Below, piece by piece: positions 8,378-17,427 of a stretch of DNA of 25,046 nt. This DNA comes from JACKJA01 sp050297015 (GTDB lineage Bacteria; Pseudomonadota; Alphaproteobacteria; Micavibrionales; Micavibrionaceae): contig JBNKRZ010000034.1 of the NCBI GenBank assembly GCA_050297015.1, forward strand, positions 1-25,046, read 5' to 3'. A model generated the notes under the pieces. It saw only the letters and a list, made by a program, of their open reading frames with translations, was not told the origin of the DNA and did no database searches. Positions within the stretch are counted from its first letter, which is position 1, and every line of letters begins with the position of its first letter. The position numbers and the translations under genes are program-made.

Positions 8378-9046
8378 TTACAGCCCTACCTTGTACTTCA
8401 AAGCGTGAAGCATGCGCTTTCCGGTATTTTGAACACGGCCCGGAATGGCGCGAACGGATTGGATAGCACCTTCAGTAGCAGCCTGCCCGAAATGCTTCAT
8501 ACGCAAACTTGCGGGCGTATAGCTCTTTGAAATACCGTTATTCCGAACATGCGTTACAGAATCTTTCACCTGCCCCATGATCTTCTCCGGATCATTAAAC
8601 CCTTTTTTCTTGCAATATTCCTCGGCAACAAAAGCATCGCGTATCTGCATATCAGAAAACTTTAGCATTTCCCGTTTTGTGGCAGGCAACGCCTTCGAGG
8701 CATCTTTAAGTGTTTCAGAATCTTTGAGGTGTTTTTTACCCGCAGCAATACTAGTATGGAAAGAAACATAGGCGCTCTCCGCCCAAGTATTATCCGCCGT
8801 CCTTTTGAAGATCATATGCAGCGATTCCTCATGACCGGCAACGCGTCTTTTTTCCGGCTTTCTGACATCCACCTTAATCTGATCGCCCGCCTGACTATAA
8901 GTAATATTCACAAGCGTGTCTTTTTTGCCATTATATGGCGAATAGCTACGCCCTTTAAACTTTTGCCCCGGTTGCAGCACGGGTGCGTTTAAACGGGCAA
9001 AAACATCATGAGCTTCTGAAAATGTTTCTCCTAAATCCAGTGACAT
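8378..9046 (-). CDS. Hypothetical protein, 222 residues
   Basis: I do not recognise this protein. The first 100 residues are a mix of predicted strands (LVNITYSQAGDQIKVDV, SLHMIFKRTADNTWAESAYVSF) and may form a small beta domain. The rest is helical and basic, ending in a Lys/Arg-rich tail (GKRMLHALKYKVGL). There is no signal peptide or membrane segment. It starts at ATG 9046 after a good AAAGGGTG ribosome site, which supports a real gene. It lies 84 bases before the cyclic-nucleotide-binding gene on the same strand and may be co-transcribed with it. The divergent gap to hisN is 159 bases. Confidence 0.7.
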   Translation of the reverse strand: MSLDLGETFSEAHDVFARLNAPVLQPGQKFKGRSYSPYNGKKDTLVNITYSQAGDQIKVDVRKPEKRRVAGHEESLHMIFKRTADNTWAESAYVSFHTSIAAGKKHLKDSETLKDASKALPATKREMLKFSDMQIRDAFVAEEYCKKKGFNDPEKIMGQVKDSVTHVRNNGISKSYTPASLRMKHFGQAATEGAIQSVRAIPGRVQNTGKRMLHALKYKVGL

Positions 9047-9205
9047 GGGAACACCCTTTATCCTTTTTAATTTAATTCATTATCGTGGTTTTACAGAAAC
9101 TGTCACCCTTATGTCAATAACAATCATCATCCTTCAAGCAATCTTCCCTCTCCTTTTCCACCATGTTAAAGTGCAGACGAACACACGATAAAAATGAGAT
9201 ATATC

Positions 9206-9955
9206 ATGGACCCATTCATAAATCTTGCCGTCCGCATGGCCGACGAAGCAGGAAACATCGCCCGCAAATATTATCGCGCCGATTTTACGGTTGAGAGCAA
9301 AAGCGATGAAACGCCTGTGACCATCGCCGACCGCACGATCGAGAAAACCTTGCGTGAAATGATCGAACGCGAACGCCCGGAAGACGGGATCCTCGGCGAG
9401 GAATTCGGCGGCAAAGAAAGCAAGAACAGCTATACGTGGGTGCTGGACCCCATCGACGGCACAAAATCCTTTATCATTGGCCGGCCGCTCTTTGGCACCC
9501 TGATTGCCTTATGTAAGGATAATGTGCCCGTTCTGGGTATTATCGACCAACCCATCCTCAAAGAACGCTGGATCGGTGTGGAAGGCCGGCAAACAACCTT
9601 CAACGACGCACCTGTCCAAACGCGCCCTTGCCCCGATATTCAAAATGCGCGCGTATCAACCACAGATCCATCCTATTTATCCATTTGGCAACGCTTCAAA
9701 GAAAACTGTGCCTTTATCGTTTGGGGGGGCGATTGTTATTCCTACGCTCAATTGGCCAGCGGTACTTTGGACATTGTGATAGAAAATGGATTGGCCCCTC
9801 ACGACTTTGCCGCGCTTGCTCCCGTCATCAACGGCGCCGGAGGTGTTATGTGCGACTGGCAAGGAAAACCTCTCACACTACAATCTGATGGCCGCGTTTG
9901 CGCCCTTGGCAACCCGGCATTAAAAGAAGACGTTCTGAGTTTGTTAAAGGAATAG
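9206..9955 (+). CDS. hisN: Histidinol-phosphatase, inositol-monophosphatase family
   Basis: Mg-dependent phosphatase of the inositol monophosphatase fold. The metal sites are visible: GEEFGG, then WVLDPIDGTKSFI (about 86-98), and a late Asp in LAPHDFAALAP. The stretch WGGDCYSYAQLASG is the form seen in HisN (histidinol phosphate to histidinol, eighth reaction of histidine synthesis), not in SuhB-type enzymes. An inositol-phosphatase role remains possible. The frame opens at ATG 9194, but ATG 9206 follows a GAG at seven bases and gives the usual N-terminus; the choice is uncertain. It converges with the transglycosylase gene, 35 bases away, and has no other his gene near it. Confidence 0.87.
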   Translation: MDPFINLAVRMADEAGNIARKYYRADFTVESKSDETPVTIADRTIEKTLREMIERERPEDGILGEEFGGKESKNSYTWVLDPIDGTKSFIIGRPLFGTLIALCKDNVPVLGIIDQPILKERWIGVEGRQTTFNDAPVQTRPCPDIQNARVSTTDPSYLSIWQRFKENCAFIVWGGDCYSYAQLASGTLDIVIENGLAPHDFAALAPVINGAGGVMCDWQGKPLTLQSDGRVCALGNPALKEDVLSLLKE

Positions 9956-9990
9956 CGAACGACGACGCCCGAACGTGAACGATGGACGCT

Positions 9991-11952
9991 TTACTGAGCG
10001 GCGGCAAAACGCTGATGATCCATCTGGACATAGCGCGCCCAGCCGCCTTCCACCACGGCATCAAGGGAGGGAGTCTTTTGCCCCAGCCGCAGACGGTAAA
10101 TCCAGTAATTCGACATCACGCGCTCAACAAATTCGCGGGTTTCGCCCATCGGGATACTTTCGATAAAGAGCAGCGGGTCATTCTGCATGAACGATAACTC
10201 ACGTTTCCATTTGCGCAAATTCCCCGGCCCGGCATTATAAGCGATCAAGAGGGAGAACAGCTCCGTTCCTATATGATCCTGATAAAGTAGCTCTTCAACA
10301 TAGCGTTGACCGATATCGAGATTAACTTGCGGGTCTTTCAAGATATGCCGCCCCGTCGCACTGCGGAAATCTTTGGTCCGCGCCACATAGCTAGCCGTTG
10401 TCGGCATCAATTGCATAAGCCCCGTCGCCCCGCTCCCCCGGTTTTCAGCATCCGGATTAAAGCGTGATTCCTGACGGATCAGAGCATGAATAAGCGCTTT
10501 ATCGACCTTATAACCGCCCTGTGGTATCCATGGGGCCAGCGGGTAGAGGGCCGCATCATAAAAACCGCCTTCCGGGTTCGGCACGGCTTCCGCCAGTCTC
10601 ATGGAAAAAGCCGGAAGCCCCGTATGTTCCGCATAAGACAGCAGAGCGTTGCGCAATTCAGAATCACGCGCCACAGGCAGATTTTTCAATTCAACTTCCG
10701 CCAAATGATATTGCCCGGCTGCGACCAACGCCATGGCACGCTGCGCTGCCGGATGACTTGATAGCTCGTTTCTGTAGAAATCAGTAAAGGGAGGAATCTC
10801 CCAGTTAAAATCATAATCCCACCCCAAAGCCCGCGTTGCGATCAAGCCGTAAAACGTCCGGGGGTGGGCCGCCGCTTTGCGCAGCCACGGAGAAGCCGCT
10901 TTAACCCTTCCCGCGCGCATATGAGAACGGGAGGCCCAGTAAGCGCCCGCTGCCACCGTCCATGGCGAGGCATAAGAAGACCCCGCCACGATTTCAAAAT
11001 AACGAGCGGCTTGCGCGTAATTATGTTTCCGCCACATCACCAATCCGGCCACCCAACCGGCCTGCGGTGCTTTACCGGCAGAACGGAGAGCACTGGCCCG
11101 CGCCATATCAAGCGCTTCGTCCATTTTGCCCTCCAGCATATAGCTGCGGGCAATTAAGGCACGCAAACGGTCATATTCAACACCGTCGAGCAATTTGCCG
11201 CGCTCATCTTCCAGCAAACGTTTATAAGCCCGCGTCGGCGCACCCTTTGACAGATCGGAACGAATCGTCCGGGCTAAAGCTATAATCTCATTTCGCTGGT
11301 CATTGCTGCGGGTCCGTGGCGATCTATAGGGCTTATCACGATCATTGGCGATAGCCAGATAACCGCTAAACCCGCCGCCGTTATGCTGAACGGGTTTGCG
11401 AATGCGGCCTTTAAAATCATCCGGCATCCGCGCCAGAGCCAGATTATAAACCTTATCAGCGTCGGGATGATCGGCATAGATATCCATCCACCCCAATAGC
11501 TCATCAAAAGAAGCCGTATAAGCTGTCGGGTGCATATAGCGTTGATAGAGAACATGGCCGCGCAGGCGATAGTCACTTAAAAGCCCCAAAAGCTCATTGG
11601 CCTTATCCCAATGCCCCCCGGCTTGCCATGTGAAAATCTTGCGGTACAACACAGCATTTTGCGCAGATAAATCCGTCCCCGCCGCAGGCATAGGACGCAC
11701 CTTGGGGACAGGCGGCTCACCAAAGCGCAAGAGCTGCTCCGCCATAGGAACCCCGAAGTCAGGCTTATGTGAGGGGATAGGCACCTTATCACTTTGGGAA
11801 ACGACTCGCGCCTCGCGCATCTCAAGCGGTTTTGCGAGAGGAATAACAGGAAGAGCTGCGCCCGCCCACAGCCTTTTCGCCGGAAAGCCGCCTAGCAAAA
11901 CAAGCGCCGCCACAAGCGTGAGATTCGCCCTGTTCTTCATACACATGACCAT
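9991..11952 (-). CDS. Soluble-type lytic transglycosylase (SLT)
   Basis: Exported murein lytic transglycosylase that cleaves MurNAc-GlcNAc bonds with 1,6-anhydro formation in the periplasm. It has a hydrophobic signal segment (about 9-32), a long helical superhelix (about 95-460, like the U and L domains of Slt70) and a C-terminal catalytic SLT domain. The catalytic Glu is at about 495 (LIRQESRFNP), with GATGLMQLMP and AYNAGPGNLRKW after it. The length (653 residues) fits the family. Three in-frame ATGs occur at 11952, 11946 and 11940, none with a clear ribosome site, so the start is open. ispE lies 85 bases upstream; the gap carries DnaA-box-like sites. Confidence 0.93.
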   Translation of the reverse strand: MVMCMKNRANLTLVAALVLLGGFPAKRLWAGAALPVIPLAKPLEMREARVVSQSDKVPIPSHKPDFGVPMAEQLLRFGEPPVPKVRPMPAAGTDLSAQNAVLYRKIFTWQAGGHWDKANELLGLLSDYRLRGHVLYQRYMHPTAYTASFDELLGWMDIYADHPDADKVYNLALARMPDDFKGRIRKPVQHNGGGFSGYLAIANDRDKPYRSPRTRSNDQRNEIIALARTIRSDLSKGAPTRAYKRLLEDERGKLLDGVEYDRLRALIARSYMLEGKMDEALDMARASALRSAGKAPQAGWVAGLVMWRKHNYAQAARYFEIVAGSSYASPWTVAAGAYWASRSHMRAGRVKAASPWLRKAAAHPRTFYGLIATRALGWDYDFNWEIPPFTDFYRNELSSHPAAQRAMALVAAGQYHLAEVELKNLPVARDSELRNALLSYAEHTGLPAFSMRLAEAVPNPEGGFYDAALYPLAPWIPQGGYKVDKALIHALIRQESRFNPDAENRGSGATGLMQLMPTTASYVARTKDFRSATGRHILKDPQVNLDIGQRYVEELLYQDHIGTELFSLLIAYNAGPGNLRKWKRELSFMQNDPLLFIESIPMGETREFVERVMSNYWIYRLRLGQKTPSLDAVVEGGWARYVQMDHQRFAAAQ

Positions 11953-11977
11953 AATGGTTTAAGGCAATAGCCTATCT

Positions 11978-11986
11978 TGTGGATAA
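11978..11986 (-). promoter_or_regulatory. Consensus DnaA box upstream of slt
   Basis: TTATCCACA on the minus strand, an exact DnaA-box consensus, 25 bases before the first slt ATG. A one-mismatch copy in the opposite orientation (TTATCAACA, 12018-12026) lies 32 bases away. No origin features (AT-rich unwinding region, more boxes) accompany them, so it could be DnaA-linked regulation, or chance. An exact 9-mer is expected about once in five windows of this size. Confidence 0.4.
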
Positions 11987-12037
11987 AGTCCATAAAATCC
12001 GGCATATGCGGAAATGCTTATCAACAGATTCGGCCTC

Positions 12038-12946
12038 TTAAGATGCGCAATTAAAACAACCGTGCCGCACCCACCATGAGGGATGTGCCGCCGTAAGCTT
12101 TTGCGCGCCGTCTTTTGCAACTGACACATCATCAAACAAAGCAAAGCATGTTGCCCCCGCCCCGGACATGCGCGCCAATCGGCATCCCTCAAGAGTTTTC
12201 AAAGTTTCGATAACATCCGCAACCGCCGGGACAAGATTGCAAGCGGTCTCATAAAGATCGTTATTCTGCAGTGCTAGAAAATTAATGAGCGCGGCACGAT
12301 CAGTAAACGCCTCCGGAAGGGGCAAAAGGGCTTTATCCGCTTTATGCTCATAGGCACTAAACACCGCCGCTGTGGAACACAGAATTCCCGGATTTGCCAG
12401 CAAAACGGGGATATCTGGGGGAAGGTCTGCCTCTTCCAAAACCTCACCAATGCCCCGGACAAAAGCCGGACGGCCATGAAAGCATAAGGGCATTTCCGCC
12501 CCCAACGCTAATAAAAGCTCATCAAACCCCGGCACATTTTCAGGCCGAACATTCCACCATTCCATCATGCCCCGCAACAAGGCCGCCGCATCCGCCGATC
12601 CACCGCCCAACCCCGACGCCAGCGGCAAATTCTTAATTAGGGTTACAGCAACATCCGGGCTTTTGCTCAAACGCTGTGCCAATGCATAAAGGGCCCGGAC
12701 GACCAGATTGCCGGAAGTTGGCGAGGCATCAAGTTCCTGCGAGGAAAAACTTTTTGCAAACGGACCTTCAACATGGAAAGAAAACCGGGGCGCCGGGGCA
12801 ATCCGCAGTTCATCACCCACATCAACAAATCCCATTAAAGAATCAAGCTCATGATAGCCATTAGCGTGCTTACCCGTGATATGAAGATACAGATTGAGTT
12901 TCGCCGGGGCGAACACATTCAACATCTGTGGGGCCATAGAAGACAC
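12038..12946 (-). CDS. ispE: 4-diphosphocytidyl-2-C-methyl-D-erythritol kinase
   Basis: GHMP-family kinase of the MEP (non-mevalonate) isoprenoid pathway; it phosphorylates CDP-ME at the 2-hydroxyl in the cytoplasm. Visible signatures are APAKLNLYLHITGK (N-terminal), LPLASGLGGGSADAAALL (the ATP-binding GHMP motif, about 107-124) and RMSGAGATCFALF near the end. The length (302) is normal. The frame opens with a GTG at 12946, with a GGTGG ribosome-like site seven bases ahead; ATG 12937 and ATG 12925 are possible alternatives. It follows the TPR gene by 14 bases and is probably co-transcribed with it. Confidence 0.95.
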   Translation of the reverse strand: MSSMAPQMLNVFAPAKLNLYLHITGKHANGYHELDSLMGFVDVGDELRIAPAPRFSFHVEGPFAKSFSSQELDASPTSGNLVVRALYALAQRLSKSPDVAVTLIKNLPLASGLGGGSADAAALLRGMMEWWNVRPENVPGFDELLLALGAEMPLCFHGRPAFVRGIGEVLEEADLPPDIPVLLANPGILCSTAAVFSAYEHKADKALLPLPEAFTDRAALINFLALQNNDLYETACNLVPAVADVIETLKTLEGCRLARMSGAGATCFALFDDVSVAKDGAQKLTAAHPSWWVRHGCFNCAS

Positions 12947-12960
12947 AACAAATCCACCGG

Positions 12961-14739
12961 TTAGTTCTGTGCCTGCTTGACTTCGAACGGCACATCCAGA
13001 CCGTAGCGCAGCTTATGCTGGATCATATCTTCGTCGAGCACATTATCCTCATTATTGTTGAGGCCGCGTTCCCACTGGAAGCGTGCCTCCAGTCGCCGCC
13101 CCACGCGCCAATAAGCATCTCCCAGATGATCGTTAAGAGTCGCATCGTAAGGCAGCAACTCCACAGCCTTTTCCAAAGGCGGTAAAGCTTTTTCGTAGTC
13201 CTCCATCATATAATAGACCCAGCCCAGTGAATCACTGATATAGCCATCCTCCGGACGAAGCGCCGCCGCATGAGCGATCATATCCAGCGATTCTTCCAGA
13301 TGCACGCCCTGATCCGCCCAGCCATAGCCCAGATAATTAAGGAGAAACGGATGATTGGGGCGATAAACAAGCGCCGCCTTCAAATCTTTTTCCGCTTTAT
13401 CCCACTGTCCCTCATGTTCATAAGCCATACCGCGCGCATATAAGAGATGCCAGTATTTTTCGGGCACGTCACCGTCCAACATCCGTACAGCTTTGTTATA
13501 AGCGACAAGCGCCTCACCATATTCATCCACCTGCCGGTAAAGATCGCCTATACGGATTAATAGCTCCACCCCTTTATGCTTTTCAAAAAGCCCCTCCAGA
13601 TGAGCCAAAGCTTCATCCTGTTTATCTATATCGGCCAGCAAATCGGCAATGGCATACTGGGTTTCAAGATATTGAGGGTGCGTTTCCGGAATGGCTTTAA
13701 GCTGCACAATAGCATCTTCCTCGCGATCATCGCGCGCGGCCATATCCGCCAACATAAAACGCGCATCGTTCAGAGCCGGGTTCAAGGTTAGCGCCATATG
13801 GGCAAATAAACGCGCACTATTATCGCTATTTTCCCGGAACAGCAAATCAGCCATATCGTACATAGCCAACGCCGCACCGTGTGCCACCGTTTCAATATGA
13901 AGCGGCCCCATCAGCTCGACAACCATCTGCGGATCTTTTTCAAGGAGAGCCAATTTTTGTTTCAAAGACTCAACACGCCCTTTGCCCAGAAGAGCTTTCT
14001 TATAAAGCTCGCGGGCCTGCTCATAATCACCGGCCAAAACCATCAAATCGGCCACACGCTCCGCTTCAAAGGGATTGAGGATTGGCACACTCATCAAAGC
14101 ATCTATAAATTGCCGCGCATGCTCTTTGTCCTTCAGGAACAAAGCTATAAGCGCGCCATGAAAAGAATGAAGCGTCGTCGTCCCCATTCCCATTGTATCC
14201 GGTTCAGCTTCCCCCAGACCGGCTTTCGCCCAGCCCATCAAAATCGGACTAACATAATCGGTAATATCACCGGGTTCCATTTTTTCAAGCTGCCGGACGG
14301 CTTCCTCCATATTACCTGCCGCCATGGCTTGTACGGAAAGAATAACCCGTGCGAGAGAATTAGTATCGCCGCTCTCGACAAGCCGCTTGGCCCGTTTTGC
14401 TGCGAAGTCAATGTCACCATAGCCCATCGCCAAAATCATAGAGCGCTTAATGTGCTCTATATTTTCCGGATCGAATTGCAAAACCTCATCAAGAAAATCA
14501 TTGGCCTTTTTCCAGTCATTTTCAGCCTGCGCAAGATGCGAGGCCAAAAATTGCCCCGACAAATTCGGCGTTTGCTCTATTTCTATATAAGCCAATTCCG
14601 GAACGTGAGTGGTATATAAAGCCAGCTCCGGATCAATATCCTCCACCTCTTCAACTTTATGACTGATATCGCGCGCCATATAAGCCGCACCAAGCGCAAG
14701 CAAAGCCAACAAAGAAGTTAAAACGATTTGACGTTTCAT
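12961..14739 (-). CDS. Exported TPR-repeat protein
   Basis: A 592-residue protein with an N-terminal hydrophobic segment (about 5-22, QIVLTSLLALLALGAAY) that serves as a signal or membrane anchor; no lipobox Cys is present. The rest is nearly all tetratricopeptide repeats, clearest at about 405-570 (for example GEALVAYNKAVRML, WDKAEKDLKAALVYRPNHPF, YEKALPPLEKAVELLP). TPRs are protein-binding scaffolds, so the partner is unknown; an envelope-assembly role is plausible. It starts at ATG 14739 behind AAAGGA. It lies between ETF-QO and ispE, all on the minus strand, an arrangement I believe is common in alphaproteobacteria. Confidence 0.85.
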   Translation of the reverse strand: MKRQIVLTSLLALLALGAAYMARDISHKVEEVEDIDPELALYTTHVPELAYIEIEQTPNLSGQFLASHLAQAENDWKKANDFLDEVLQFDPENIEHIKRSMILAMGYGDIDFAAKRAKRLVESGDTNSLARVILSVQAMAAGNMEEAVRQLEKMEPGDITDYVSPILMGWAKAGLGEAEPDTMGMGTTTLHSFHGALIALFLKDKEHARQFIDALMSVPILNPFEAERVADLMVLAGDYEQARELYKKALLGKGRVESLKQKLALLEKDPQMVVELMGPLHIETVAHGAALAMYDMADLLFRENSDNSARLFAHMALTLNPALNDARFMLADMAARDDREEDAIVQLKAIPETHPQYLETQYAIADLLADIDKQDEALAHLEGLFEKHKGVELLIRIGDLYRQVDEYGEALVAYNKAVRMLDGDVPEKYWHLLYARGMAYEHEGQWDKAEKDLKAALVYRPNHPFLLNYLGYGWADQGVHLEESLDMIAHAAALRPEDGYISDSLGWVYYMMEDYEKALPPLEKAVELLPYDATLNDHLGDAYWRVGRRLEARFQWERGLNNNEDNVLDEDMIQHKLRYGLDVPFEVKQAQN

Positions 14740-14831
14740 AGGCTGTTTTTTCCTTTTTCAAATTCAAATAGCGCCAGAGTAACAAGCGCTCATCTTAACA
14801 AAATTAAACTCTGAGTCTAAAAAATATATAA

Positions 14832-16463
14832 TTACATTCCACCATAATTAGGCCCGCCGCCGCCTTGCGGCACAGTCCAGTCAATATTCTGCGCCGGATC
14901 TTTGATGTCGCAGGTTTTGCAATGTACGCAATTCTGCGCGTTTATGACGAATTTGGGCTGCCCGCCTTCCTCAATAATCTCATAAACACCGGCGGGGCAA
15001 TAACGCTGCGCCGGCTCTGCAAATTCAGGAAGGTTCTTTGCGATCGGAATGTTGGGATCTTTAAGTTTCAAATGGCAAGGCTGGTTTTCTTCGTGCATCG
15101 TGTTGGACAGATTGACCGATGAAAGGCGATCGAATGTCAATTCCCCATCGGGTTTGGGATATTCAATCGGCGTGCATTCATTCGCTTTTTTAAGGCGGTC
15201 ATAATCGGCATGATTTTTCTTCGTTCCCGGTAGGCGCCATAAACCAAGCGTTTGCAAAGCCGCATTAAACAGCCCGTGCCATAAGCCTTTCTGGAAACCG
15301 GGGCGGATATTGCGTACTTTATAAAGCTCTTTCCATACCCAGCTTCTCGCCAGATCAAGCGGGTAAGACAAGCATTCTGACTCCGCGTTCTCATCACGCA
15401 AATGAACCGCCAACGCATTGGCCGCAACCATACCGGATTTCATGGCAAGGTGATTGCCCTTGATTTTAGCCACATTCAAAAACCCGGCACTATCTCCAAT
15501 CAGAATGCCGCCCGGCACCGTCAGTTTTGGAATCGACTGATAGCCGCCCTCAACCAAAGTCCGTGCGCCATAGGCGATCCGCCGCCCGTCCGCCAAAACT
15601 TTACGAACCGACGGGTGTGTTTTAAAGCGCTGCATTTCTTCAAAGGGGGAAAGGTAGGGGTTTTGATAATCCAGCCCGACGACAAACCCGACATAGACCT
15701 GATTGTCTGCGGCATGATACATAAAGCTTCCACCATAGGTATCCCGTTCAAGCGGCCAGCCGAGCGTATGATCAACTAGTCCCTCTTGATGGTTTTCCGG
15801 CTTAACTTCCCACACTTCTTTAACCCCCAGCGCATAAGTTTGCGGATCGCTATCCGCGCGCAGGTCAAATTTCTCAATCAGCTCTTTGGTCAGAGAACCG
15901 TGGCAGCCCTCCGCAAAGACCGTCTGGCGAGCATGAATTTCAACGCCGGGTTCAAATTGCGGCGTTTTTTCGCCGTCCTTGCCGATCCCCATATCGCCGG
16001 TAGCCACCCCAATGACACGGTCATCCTCACCATACAAAATCTCCGCCGCCGCAAAACCGGGGAAAATTTCAATTTCCAGCGCTTCAGCCTGCTCCGCCAG
16101 CCAGCGGGCGAGCAACCCTAATGAAATGATGTAATTACCGTGATTGCTCATTTGCGGCGGCGTCGGCAGTTTAAACGAACCGGCAGCCGTCAAATATGAC
16201 AGGCGATCTTTTTTCACCTTACAGTTCAATGGTGCGCCCTGTTCCTTCCAATCGGGAATCAGTTCGTCCAGCGCCTTTGTTTCAAACACAGCCCCCGACA
16301 AAAGATGGGCACCAATTTCCGCACCCTTTTCAAGAATACAAACCGTCAAACCGGGATTAATCTGTTTGAGCCGGATTGCGCAAGACAGACCCGCCGGGCC
16401 GCCCCCCACAATTACAACGTCATACGCCATTGCTTCCCGGTCATCGCGCACAGTTTGTGTCAT
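14832..16463 (-). CDS. Electron-transfer flavoprotein-ubiquinone oxidoreductase
   Basis: Inner-membrane-associated flavoprotein that passes electrons from reduced ETF (from fatty acid and amino acid oxidation) to ubiquinone. The FAD-binding Rossmann motif VVIVGGGPAGLSC is at about 15-27. A C-terminal iron-sulfur segment follows, with CPAGVYEI and CVHCKTCDIKDP holding the four cluster cysteines. The length of 543 residues is typical. The start ATG 16463 has an AAGGAAAG ribosome site; an internal ATG (MAYDVVIVGG) at residue 12 would also give a complete protein. It faces the uracil-DNA glycosylase gene divergently across 84 bases. The etfA and etfB partners are not in the window. Confidence 0.96.
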   Translation of the reverse strand: MTQTVRDDREAMAYDVVIVGGGPAGLSCAIRLKQINPGLTVCILEKGAEIGAHLLSGAVFETKALDELIPDWKEQGAPLNCKVKKDRLSYLTAAGSFKLPTPPQMSNHGNYIISLGLLARWLAEQAEALEIEIFPGFAAAEILYGEDDRVIGVATGDMGIGKDGEKTPQFEPGVEIHARQTVFAEGCHGSLTKELIEKFDLRADSDPQTYALGVKEVWEVKPENHQEGLVDHTLGWPLERDTYGGSFMYHAADNQVYVGFVVGLDYQNPYLSPFEEMQRFKTHPSVRKVLADGRRIAYGARTLVEGGYQSIPKLTVPGGILIGDSAGFLNVAKIKGNHLAMKSGMVAANALAVHLRDENAESECLSYPLDLARSWVWKELYKVRNIRPGFQKGLWHGLFNAALQTLGLWRLPGTKKNHADYDRLKKANECTPIEYPKPDGELTFDRLSSVNLSNTMHEENQPCHLKLKDPNIPIAKNLPEFAEPAQRYCPAGVYEIIEEGGQPKFVINAQNCVHCKTCDIKDPAQNIDWTVPQGGGGPNYGGM

Positions 16464-16547
16464 CGCTGTATAACTTTCCTTGTTATTCTTGTCTCGTGCC
16501 AGTTTATCCGATAGTTGTTAACAAACAAACGACGAAAAATTCTTTTT

Positions 16548-17393
16548 ATGCGTGATGCTCTTTTATCAGCACTGGAATGGCAAATTGAGGCCGGGGCCAA
16601 CGAGGCTTTGGCCACGGAGCCGATCGACCGGACAAAACTAGTGACGCCCTTACCGATGGCGAATCCGAAACAAAATCCTGTCCAAACGTCAACAAACCCT
16701 ACACCTCCCAAAACCGCCGCCGCATCTTCGTCCCCCTCCAGCATAGCGGGCGCGGCGGAAGCGCGAATTGAAGCAGAAAAACGTGCCAAAGCCGCAACAA
16801 CGCTCGATGAACTCCGCGAAGCCATCGCAACATTCGATGGCCTGCCGATCAAGAAAACGGCAACCAACATGGTTTTCTCCGATGGCAATCCGGAGGCCCC
16901 CGTTATGCTGGTGGGGGAAGCCCCCGGCGCGGATGAAGACCGTATGGGCAAACCCTTTGTTGGTGTCCCCGGGCAACTTCTCGATCGCATTCTCAAATGC
17001 ATTGATCTCGATCGCACGGCACAAGACCCGGCCAAGGCCATTTATATTTCAAACATCCTGAATTGGCGCCCGCCGGGAAACCGCACACCAGCCCCCGGTG
17101 AGGTCGAAGTTTCCCTGCCTTTCATTGAGCGGCACATTGCTCTCGTCAAACCGAAGATACTGATCCTGTGCGGCGGTGTTTCCGCTAAAGCTCTGCTCGG
17201 CACAGACGAGAGCATTTCGCGTTTGCGCCGCCGTTGGCACGACTATGCACCGCTCACACCGGATATCGGGATTGAACGGCCCATACCGGCTATAGCCACA
17301 TACCACCCGGCATACCTGCTCCGCACGCCATCCCAAAAGCGGGCCGTCTGGCAAGATATGCTGACAATCTCAAAAAAGAAGAAAGATATCTGA
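16548..17393 (+). CDS. Uracil-DNA glycosylase, family 4-type
   Basis: Removes uracil (from cytosine deamination or dUTP incorporation) from DNA in base-excision repair. The active-site motif VGEAPGADEDRMGKPFVG (about 122-139) and HPAYLLRTPSQKR (about 253-265), plus WRPPGNRTP (about 183-191), place it in the family 4/UDGa group. The N-terminal 70 residues after the start are Pro/Thr/Ala-rich and likely disordered. I chose ATG 16548 over the TTG at 16515, since MRDALLSALEWQIEAG matches the usual N-terminus. Family 4 enzymes usually carry a 4Fe-4S cluster held by four cysteines. Here only two cysteines exist (about 151 and 208) and neither is in a usual ligand place, so a cluster seems absent. 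It converges with the SGNH gene. Confidence 0.92.
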   Translation: MRDALLSALEWQIEAGANEALATEPIDRTKLVTPLPMANPKQNPVQTSTNPTPPKTAAASSSPSSIAGAAEARIEAEKRAKAATTLDELREAIATFDGLPIKKTATNMVFSDGNPEAPVMLVGEAPGADEDRMGKPFVGVPGQLLDRILKCIDLDRTAQDPAKAIYISNILNWRPPGNRTPAPGEVEVSLPFIERHIALVKPKILILCGGVSAKALLGTDESISRLRRRWHDYAPLTPDIGIERPIPAIATYHPAYLLRTPSQKRAVWQDMLTISKKKKDI

Positions 17394-17427
17394 ATTCACG
17401 GCTATAGCCCATAGCTCATGTGGGTTC

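Noticed and set aside
11978..12026. Chromosome replication origin
   Set aside because: Only two box-like sites, no AT-rich unwinding segment, and no dnaA, gidA, parA or hemE gene nearby.
13879..14619. Long plus-strand open frame of 246 codons
   Set aside because: Lies wholly antisense to the TPR gene; low-quality composition (His, Arg and Phe-rich) and no ribosome site. A shadow frame.
14740..14831. Terminator-like AGCGC/GCGCT repeat after ETF-QO
   Set aside because: Five-pair stem with an eleven-base loop and no U-run on the coding strand.
17394..17427. Terminator between the uracil-DNA glycosylase and SGNH genes
   Set aside because: Only a CCCA/TGGG stem with a long loop and no T-run; too weak to call.
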